Positions 1 to 4,327 of a stretch of DNA of 6,432 nt are shown here, piece after piece. The notes below the pieces were generated by a model, which saw only the letters and a program-made list of their open reading frames with translations, was not told where the DNA came from and did not search any database. Each line of letters opens with the position of its first letter. The first letter of the stretch is position 1. Position numbers and translations under genes: made by a program. Source of the stretch: JAAUQA01 sp036351435. Its GTDB lineage: Bacteria > Pseudomonadota > Gammaproteobacteria > Competibacterales > Competibacteraceae. Location: contig JAZBPA010000411.1 in the NCBI GenBank assembly GCA_036351435.1, positions 1-6,432 on the forward strand. Direction: 5' to 3'.

Positions 1-1
1 A

Positions 2-151
2 GTTGGTCTTCTAAGGTCTGCATTCGATAATTACCTTGAGCAGGAATTTTTCCGGCGAAACAGGGCAACAACACTTAAACCGGTATTTCGTTATCATGAT
101 TCTAGTCATTCTACTGCGTTGCATCGTCTAACTCTGGTTCAATCTGAATGA
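2..151 (+). CDS. Possible 3' end of an upstream gene (partial, unidentified)
   Basis: One frame is open from the left edge to a TGA at 149-151, giving 49 residues rich in Arg, Phe, Leu and His and ending in LTLVQSE. The other two forward frames are closed early. The TGA overlaps the ATG of yheT as ATGA, the classic arrangement for translational coupling, and yheT has no clear Shine-Dalgarno of its own, which fits a coupled upstream gene. I do not recognise the peptide and no motif is visible. A stop-free run of 49 codons can arise by chance in several percent of random frames, so this may be non-coding leader. The bases to the left of the window would decide. Confidence 0.35.
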   Translation, partial: VGLLRSAFDNYLEQEFFRRNRATTLKPVFRYHDSSHSTALHRLTLVQSE

Positions 152-1116
152 TTCGTCATATTGATTTTCGCCCGGCCTGGTGGTTACCCGGTCCACACTG
201 TCAAACCATCTGGCCTTCGTTGTTTCGTTTTAAACCCCGCCCGCCAAGACGCCGGGAACGATTGGAATTACCGGATGGGGATTTTCTGGATTTGGATTGG
301 ACACTCGGGAAAAATGGACCGATTGTGTTGGTGCTACATGGTTTGGAAGGGTCTAGCGATTCCGGCTATGCCCGCGGCCTGTTAGCGACTGTAGCAGCGC
401 GAGGATGGCGGGGCGTGGTGATGCATTTTCGGGGGTGCAGCGGCGAATCCAACCGACTGTCGCGCAGTTATAATGCCGGTGATACGGCTGACATCGCTTA
501 TGTTGTTGATTGGTTACGCCAGCGCGAACCGGAGACACCGTTAGCCTGTGTCGGGTATTCGCTGGGCGGCAATGCGTTGCTGAAATGGTTGGGCGAAACC
601 GCAACCACAGCCCCCCAGGTTGCAGTTGCCGTCTCGGTGCCCTTTTTACTGGACGGGGCGGCGCGACGATTGAAAAAAGGCGTTTCCCGTCTTTATCAAC
701 AGCATTTGTTGCGCCAGTTACGGGCCAATTACCGACGCAAACAACGCGCTGGAATACCGATCCCCATGCCGTTGCGCGAAATGGCCGAACTACGCGATTT
801 CTACGCGTTCGATGATCGGGTAACGGCTCCTTTGCATGGCTACCAGGGCGTCGAGGATTATTATGCGCGTGCCAGTTGTCGGCGTTATCTAAGCGAAATC
901 CGCACGCCGACACTGATTGTACAATCGGCCGATGACCCGTTTATGCTACCTTCGGTCTTGCCCTCATCGGATGAACTGGCGGAGAGCGTGACCTTGGAAC
1001 TCAGTCGTACCGGTGGACATGTGGGGTTTGTAACCGGCGCTTGGCCCTGGCGGGCTTGTTATTGGCTGGAACAACGCATCCCCACTTTCTTGGAGAACTA
1101 CCTGGTGTCAGGGTGA
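148..1116 (+). CDS. yheT: YheT-family alpha/beta hydrolase
   Basis: A 322-residue cytoplasmic alpha/beta-hydrolase of the YheT/ABHD1-3 group (COG0429), of normal full length. The N-terminus has the family signature WWLPGPHCQTIWP (residues 11-23). The oxyanion loop HGLEG is at 64-68, the nucleophile elbow GYSLGGN puts Ser138 at the active site, the acid is in ADDPF (Asp262 or Asp263), and His291 sits in GGHVGFV. The triad is therefore complete. Family members are presumed esterases or acyltransferases on lipid-like substrates; the physiological substrate in bacteria is not settled. The start is fixed closely because an in-frame TGA lies directly upstream (145-147). No good ribosome binding site precedes it, and the start overlaps the stop of a possible upstream frame (ATGA). 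The gene is convergent with the acyl carrier protein gene, 39 bases away, with no T-tailed hairpin in between. Confidence 0.93.
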   Translation: MIRHIDFRPAWWLPGPHCQTIWPSLFRFKPRPPRRRERLELPDGDFLDLDWTLGKNGPIVLVLHGLEGSSDSGYARGLLATVAARGWRGVVMHFRGCSGESNRLSRSYNAGDTADIAYVVDWLRQREPETPLACVGYSLGGNALLKWLGETATTAPQVAVAVSVPFLLDGAARRLKKGVSRLYQQHLLRQLRANYRRKQRAGIPIPMPLREMAELRDFYAFDDRVTAPLHGYQGVEDYYARASCRRYLSEIRTPTLIVQSADDPFMLPSVLPSSDELAESVTLELSRTGGHVGFVTGAWPWRACYWLEQRIPTFLENYLVSG

Positions 1117-1155
1117 GCCGGCGTCGTCAACGAAGAGATGATCGTCAGTACCCGT

Positions 1156-1407
1156 TCAAGCAGTCTGTCTATTGCACACAAAGTCGTAGAAGTCGCCCAC
1201 CGTTTCGAAATCCTCCGCGCCAATTTCGTCATCGCTGATAGCAACGCCGAAACGTTCTTCCAGCGCGATCAACAGCGCAATGACACTGACGGAGTCAAGT
1301 TCGGGCAGATTACCCATGAAAGGCGTGGAGCGGTTTAACTGCTGGGTGCGATCGCCCAGCTGCAAAACTTCACCGATCAAGCGCTTCACCTCTTCAAAGG
1401 ACATCAT
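1156..1407 (-). CDS. Stand-alone acyl carrier protein
   Basis: An 83-residue acidic protein of acyl carrier protein size and pattern. It has a helix-1 segment FEEVKRLIGEVLQL, a loop, then ELDSVSVIALLIALEERFG (residues 36-54). Ser39 in Asp-Ser-Val is the expected 4'-phosphopantetheine site, followed by the acidic helix II and IAISDDEI-type helix III pattern (here VAISDDEI). The protein would carry an acyl or aminoacyl thioester for a partner enzyme. The DSV/LEERF style differs from the fatty-acid-synthesis AcpP (usually DSLD-V-E-LVMALE) and resembles specialised ACPs, for example those near exosortase/exopolysaccharide or acyl-ligase loci; that link is only inference, since no such partner is in the window. 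The start has tandem ATGs (1407 and 1404). GAGGTG lies about 12 bases upstream of the first, which favours it. A strong promoter lies about 80 bases upstream. Confidence 0.9.
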   Translation of the reverse strand: MMSFEEVKRLIGEVLQLGDRTQQLNRSTPFMGNLPELDSVSVIALLIALEERFGVAISDDEIGAEDFETVGDFYDFVCNRQTA

Positions 1408-1485
1408 TGACTTCGTTCACCTCGCAGATAGAACAACAGATTTATCAGTACGTTGCGCGAAATACACGATTTCGTGAAGCGGGTC

Positions 1486-1514
1486 ATTATACGTATCTTA
1501 ACGCCGATTGACAG
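1486..1514 (-). promoter_or_regulatory. Sigma-70 promoter of the acyl carrier protein gene
   Basis: Read on the minus strand, CTGTCA (1514-1509, 4 of 6 to the -35 consensus) is followed by exactly 17 bases and then a perfect TATAAT (1491-1486). Initiation would fall near 1479, giving a leader of about 70 bases before the ATG at 1407. It lies in the 159-base gap after the yrdA-like gene, so the acyl carrier protein can be expressed independently of the upstream minus-strand genes. Confidence 0.7.
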
Positions 1515-1566
1515 CGATATTTATTGCTTCGCACAATCACATACCCAGCTGATGGCCGCGCTATAA

Positions 1567-2091
1567 CTAGCGATGCTGATCTTTGAGCCTGACATAATTC
1601 TGTGCTGTATAGGGTAGGAACTCTTGTTCTCTGTCGGTTAGCGGGCGCATCCGTTTAACCGGACTGCCGACATATAAATAACCGCTTTCCAGAACTTTAC
1701 CGGGGGGCACCACACTACCTGCGCCAACGATAACTTTAGATTGGATAAGCGCCTTGTCCATGACGATGACTCCCATGCCGATCAAAACCAGGTTCTCGAC
1801 AGTACACGCGTGCAAAATGGCCTTATGACCGACAGTAACATCATCGCCGATCAGGGTCGGATGTCCGCCCGGTGAGAATGGTCCGTCATGGGTTACATGA
1901 ACGACCGTACCGTCCTGAATGCTGGTACGGGCACCGATTTGAATCCGCTGAACGTCTCCTCGTACCACGCATAGCGGCCAAACCGAGGAGTATTCGCCAA
2001 TCTCCACTGCGCCGATTACCACGGCACTGTCATCAATATAAGCTGTTGCGGCGATCTGCGGGTGGCGGTCTTGAAAGGGACGTAAGCTCAT
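1567..2091 (-). CDS. yrdA: Gamma-carbonic anhydrase family protein, YrdA-like
   Basis: A 174-residue left-handed beta-helix protein built of hexapeptide repeats, closely matching E. coli YrdA in length and in blocks such as IDDSAVVIG, QIGARTSIQDG, VTVGHK and LESGYLYVGSPVK. All residues equivalent to the metal site and active centre of the archaeal enzyme Cam are present: Arg44 and Asp46 (VVRGD), Gln59 and Asp60 (IQDG), His65, His89 and His94. Zinc or iron binding as a trimer is therefore expected. The acidic proton-shuttle loop of Cam is absent, as in the CamH/YrdA subgroup, so whether it hydrates CO2 in vivo is uncertain. I choose the ATG at 2091 over the in-frame TTG at 2094 just before it; neither has a good Shine-Dalgarno. 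It follows the FIST gene by 51 bases on the same strand, so co-transcription is possible. Confidence 0.93.
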   Translation of the reverse strand: MSLRPFQDRHPQIAATAYIDDSAVVIGAVEIGEYSSVWPLCVVRGDVQRIQIGARTSIQDGTVVHVTHDGPFSPGGHPTLIGDDVTVGHKAILHACTVENLVLIGMGVIVMDKALIQSKVIVGAGSVVPPGKVLESGYLYVGSPVKRMRPLTDREQEFLPYTAQNYVRLKDQHR

Positions 2092-2117
2092 CAATTTAGT
2101 GCCATCAGTGGTTGGAA

Positions 2118-2135
2118 CGGTTAGTCGATTAACCG
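2118..2135. repeat. Inverted repeat in the FIST-yrdA gap
   Basis: CGGTTA (2118-2123) and TAACCG (2130-2135) form a perfect 6-bp inverted repeat around a 6-base loop, GTCGAT. It lies between the stop of the FIST gene and the start of the yrdA-like gene. There is no T-run after it on either strand, so it is not a convincing intrinsic terminator. It may be an RNA hairpin or a binding site, or chance. Confidence 0.3.
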
Positions 2136-2142
2136 AGAACGG

Positions 2143-3333
2143 CTAGGGTATAGCTCGGGGTTTAAACAGGGCAAACGCGCTGGTATAACCATGCAGGAAG
2201 GTAGCGCCTTGAACTGGGCCAATTTCACCGTTGCAGAAAAACCCGCCTAACGGAATATTGCCCACGTGACGCAGAAAGGCATGAGTATCGTGATTAGGCT
2301 GTCCGTAAAGAGCGCTTCCCCGACCCAGACAGGAAAATAACAGAGAGCCCAGCGGGCGCGCAGACGGCGGTAAATGATCGAACCGACTTAGCAGCGCCTC
2401 CAAATCCTCGGCGGAGGTTCGGGCATCCCGCAAATGGAACTGAACGATGCTGTTTTCCTGTGGCACGGCACCAATGGCGACTGCACCACTGTCCTGATCC
2501 AGCCCGATAATATTGCGAATCAGAAAATCCCCTTGCCGATATTCCTGTCGGGCATCCTGCATGGCAATACCCACAAACAGGGAATGACGCAGCAGTTCCT
2601 GATCCCGGCTGTCGAGTTTGGCATACAAGTCGTTGATAATCGCCAGAGGCGGTTGGCCATCAAGTGAGCGCAATACATTGCGCTGTGCGCCGGTGACAAA
2701 CAACGGTTCGCCAATAGGCCGGCAGCCCTGCGCCACTAAAGTATCGGTCTCAATGTTGCCGGCTAGCGCCAAACCGACCATCCCGGAACGGTAGGTCTGC
2801 TCCCCCAAATACAGCACATTACTGCCCGCCTCGCTGCCACCACTGGCTAGACCACCGATTGTTCGACTGGCCGGAAATTGCCGATCCAGCGCGTGCAGTA
2901 GCTTATCAGTGGGAAAAGAAAAGGGGTCCGGGAGTAATAGGAAATCCGGTTGCGATTCACTCGGCAAACCAATCAGCTGTCGCCAAGCGTCAGGTTCTGC
3001 GGTCAAGGGCAGTAGATTCTCTTTATCCAGATGAAACGCATGCAGCGCAACATCCGGCAACAGCGCAACCGTCAACGACAGGCCGGGGCGATCTTCCACC
3101 TCTCGGCCATCACCGATGACATTACCTGCCGAACAACCGATTAGCACCTTACAAAATAAGAGTTGCGCAAGCAAAGCGGCCACTTCATCGAAGTGTTCCT
3201 GGTGCTGCTGCGAGACAAAAACGACGGCTAAATCGGGTGCTTGACCACCCAACTGATCCAGCACGCGTTCGGCGGCATTACGAACAGCCACATCCCATTG
3301 ACTGTCCTCGGTAACGACGGATGACCATTTCAT
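2143..3333 (-). CDS. FIST N/C-domain sensory protein
   Basis: A 396-residue soluble protein with both FIST domains and nothing else. FIST_N spans roughly residues 33-225 and FIST_C roughly 226-385. Diagnostic blocks are IGCSAGNVIGDGREVED (65-81), TIGGLASGG (158-166), LLFSCLGRG (331-339) and the closing GGFFCNGEIGPV...FLHGYTSAFALF (363-390). The family is thought to bind small ligands, perhaps amino acids, and is often fused or adjacent to signalling domains (histidine kinases, GGDEF, chemoreceptors). Here there is no output domain and no signalling gene beside it, so it would have to act through a partner encoded elsewhere. No signal peptide or membrane segment is visible, so it is presumably cytoplasmic. 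The ATG is preceded by only a weak GGGGT at about 9 bases. It is divergent from the 105-residue gene across 245 bases. Confidence 0.92.
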   Translation of the reverse strand: MKWSSVVTEDSQWDVAVRNAAERVLDQLGGQAPDLAVVFVSQQHQEHFDEVAALLAQLLFCKVLIGCSAGNVIGDGREVEDRPGLSLTVALLPDVALHAFHLDKENLLPLTAEPDAWRQLIGLPSESQPDFLLLPDPFSFPTDKLLHALDRQFPASRTIGGLASGGSEAGSNVLYLGEQTYRSGMVGLALAGNIETDTLVAQGCRPIGEPLFVTGAQRNVLRSLDGQPPLAIINDLYAKLDSRDQELLRHSLFVGIAMQDARQEYRQGDFLIRNIIGLDQDSGAVAIGAVPQENSIVQFHLRDARTSAEDLEALLSRFDHLPPSARPLGSLLFSCLGRGSALYGQPNHDTHAFLRHVGNIPLGGFFCNGEIGPVQGATFLHGYTSAFALFKPRAIP

Positions 3334-3432
3334 ATTGGTTTACCCCACAGGTTCAACCGAAATCAATGTACTAAAAGCAGTGCCGTATGCTCAAGAGAAA
3401 TCCTTTGCACTGCCTGGTTGCTTGCTGCTTTT

Positions 3433-3487
3433 GTTACCAACCAATCCAGCTGAAACACTGCAGTTACAACTCGTTACAAATGAAACA
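3433..3487. repeat. Phased short direct repeats in a divergent intergenic region
   Basis: GTTACAA occurs at 3463-3469 and again at 3473-3479, exactly 10 bases apart, and a near copy GTTACCAA starts at 3433, exactly 30 bases before the first. A second word, TGAAACA, occurs at 3451-3457 and 3481-3487, again 30 bases apart. Spacings of 10 and 30 bases place the copies on the same face of the helix, as in a cooperative operator array. The cluster sits between the divergent FIST and 105-residue genes. Low-complexity A-rich sequence could produce some of this by chance. Confidence 0.4.
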
Positions 3488-3503
3488 AAAAGAAGGCTTT
3501 AGA

Positions 3504-3513
3504 GACATATGTC
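3504..3513. promoter_or_regulatory. Perfect 10-bp palindrome, possible operator
   Basis: GACATATGTC is a perfect palindrome 66 bases before the start of the 105-residue gene. Its position suits a regulator site near that gene's promoter. No confident -35/-10 pair was found: TATACA at 3537-3542 could be a -10 but has no matching -35. A 10-bp palindrome can occur by chance. Confidence 0.25.
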
Positions 3514-3578
3514 AGAAACGATTCTATGAGAAATTGTATACACAGAGAAAAAGACAGATTTAGAGGCTGAGGTGCAAC

Positions 3579-3896
3579 ATGGCAACCACCACCCAAACAC
3601 TTCGTCGGGAAAATCGAGTTTTTCGTCATACCGGCGGTATTAGCGAAAACAATCGTGAGCGTGGATTTCTGTCAGCTTTTTTCGATCACGCTACAGGTCA
3701 GGTTTACCGCTCATGCTTTGCCGATGGCCGACCTGCGCCTGTTCATATGCTGGACGGACTTCCTGATGAAGTGGTGTTGGCTCGAGATACTCAGGGTCGG
3801 GTCGTTGCGGTTAAATCGACTGTGGTTGCCGGTTTTGTGTGCGCTGACTGTTTTTATACACGCGAACAAGCCGCACGTTTAGCAGCCAACGCCTAG
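3579..3896 (+). CDS. Small conserved-looking hypothetical protein with a CxxC motif
   Basis: A 105-residue protein without signal peptide or membrane segment. The centre reads like a compact beta-rich fold with strong patterning: RGFLSAFFDHATGQVYRS (28-45), FADGRPAPVHMLDGLPDE (47-64), VVAGFVCADCFYTREQA (82-98). Cys88-Ala-Asp-Cys91 forms a CxxC; with Cys46 and His56 it could bind a metal or be redox active, which is inference only. The start has TGAGGTG about 6 bases upstream of the ATG at 3579, a good Shine-Dalgarno. The N-terminal 20 residues look disordered and basic. I have the impression of related small proteins in other gammaproteobacteria but cannot name a family or function. It is expressed alone: divergent from FIST and 431 bases before the next gene. 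Confidence 0.8.
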   Translation: MATTTQTLRRENRVFRHTGGISENNRERGFLSAFFDHATGQVYRSCFADGRPAPVHMLDGLPDEVVLARDTQGRVVAVKSTVVAGFVCADCFYTREQAARLAANA

Positions 3897-3968
3897 CGTC
3901 GAGTCCAGAGAGATTATGAATCCGATCAGGTACAGTAACTTATATGTTCAACGAGCTCGGTGTCGCAA

Positions 3969-3997
3969 AACACCAACACCAGCAACACCGCTGTTGT
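3969..3997 (+). repeat. AACACC repeats overlapping a small hairpin
   Basis: AACACC occurs at 3969-3974, 3975-3980 and 3984-3989, the last after an AGC spacer. The segment 3976-3983 can pair with 3990-3997 (ACACCAGC with GCTGTTGT, 7 of 8 pairs) around the loop AACACC. It lies 73 bases after the stop of the 105-residue gene. No T-run follows, so it is weak as an intrinsic terminator. Confidence 0.3.
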
Positions 3998-4114
3998 ACT
4001 AATAAGGAGCCGACAAACAATTGACGTTACATTCCGTTGGGTTATTGAGACGTTTTAAGTAACAAACCACTCAGGAACACACCCAAACAGCATCCGAATC
4101 ATCCCGGCTGGTTA

Positions 4115-4132
4115 TTTTCCTCCCCCCTCCTC
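4115..4132 (+). promoter_or_regulatory. Pyrimidine tract complementary to the downstream Shine-Dalgarno
   Basis: Eighteen consecutive pyrimidines. Bases 4115-4123 (TTTTCCTCC) are complementary to 4315-4323 (GGAGGAAAG) with eight Watson-Crick pairs and one terminal G-U. If the metalloprotease mRNA starts upstream of 4115, this tract could mask its ribosome binding site. The two segments are about 190 bases apart. A C/T-rich run will match any strong Shine-Dalgarno to some degree, so the functional claim is tentative. Confidence 0.3.
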
Positions 4133-4154
4133 GTTAACGCTTCACCCCCGGCAA

Positions 4155-4187
4155 ATGGGTTGATTGCGACTATTAGTCAAGTCCCAT
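4155..4187. repeat. Bulged inverted repeat / possible hairpin or operator
   Basis: ATGGGTTGA (4155-4163) pairs with TCAAGTCCCAT (4177-4187) as a 9-bp stem with a 2-base bulge (GT). Inside lies a competing perfect inverted repeat, GACTATTAGTC (4168-4178), whose arms GACTA and TAGTC flank one base. No T-run follows on the plus strand. It may be leader RNA structure or a protein site for the metalloprotease gene. Confidence 0.3.
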
Positions 4188-4314
4188 CTAAGCTGGTTTC
4201 CTTTGCAAAAGTCCTTGTCTGGCATGGAATTCCTATAGCATCGCCGCGCCCCTACTGGGCAAATCCATCTCTTAATCATTCTGCCGACAAGAAACAACAC
4301 CAAGTTTGGCTATT

Positions 4315-4320
4315 GGAGGA
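4315..4320 (+). promoter_or_regulatory. Strong Shine-Dalgarno of the metalloprotease gene
   Basis: GGAGGA, an almost ideal match to the 16S rRNA 3' end, lies 7 bases before the ATG at 4328. It fixes that start, and the first residues of the resulting protein form a good signal peptide. Confidence 0.8.
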
Positions 4321-4327
4321 AAGCGGT

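Larger units (their letters stand above)
3897..4327. other. 431-base gene-free region before the metalloprotease gene
   Basis: No convincing coding frame with a start and ribosome binding site was found on either strand. The stretch holds a short AACACC repeat with a weak hairpin (3969-3997), an 18-base all-pyrimidine tract (4115-4132), a bulged inverted repeat (4155-4187) and the Shine-Dalgarno of the next gene (4315-4320). No T-tailed terminator follows the 105-residue gene, and no sigma-70 promoter stands out, so the promoter of the metalloprotease gene could not be placed. Confidence 0.6.

Noticed and set aside
353..913. 186-codon open frame on the minus strand inside yheT
   Set aside because: It lies wholly opposite a gene with a full set of catalytic motifs, and its composition (Arg, Pro and His rich, no recognisable motif) is that of an antisense shadow.
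1117..1155. Bidirectional terminator between convergent yheT and the ACP gene
   Set aside because: No stable stem with a T-run on either strand was visible in the 39-base gap.
1508..1536. Perfect TTGACA on the plus strand at 1508-1513 as a forward promoter
   Set aside because: No -10 element at 16-18 bases and no plus-strand gene downstream; the motif overlaps the -35 of the minus-strand ACP promoter.
2859..3119. 86-codon plus-strand open frame opposite the FIST gene
   Set aside because: It is antisense to conserved FIST_N sequence and shows no protein-like pattern.
4220..4245. Sigma-54-like promoter (TGGCATGGAATTCCTA) before the metalloprotease gene
   Set aside because: The -24 half (TGGCA) is good, but at the proper spacing the -12 element has CT instead of the invariant GC.
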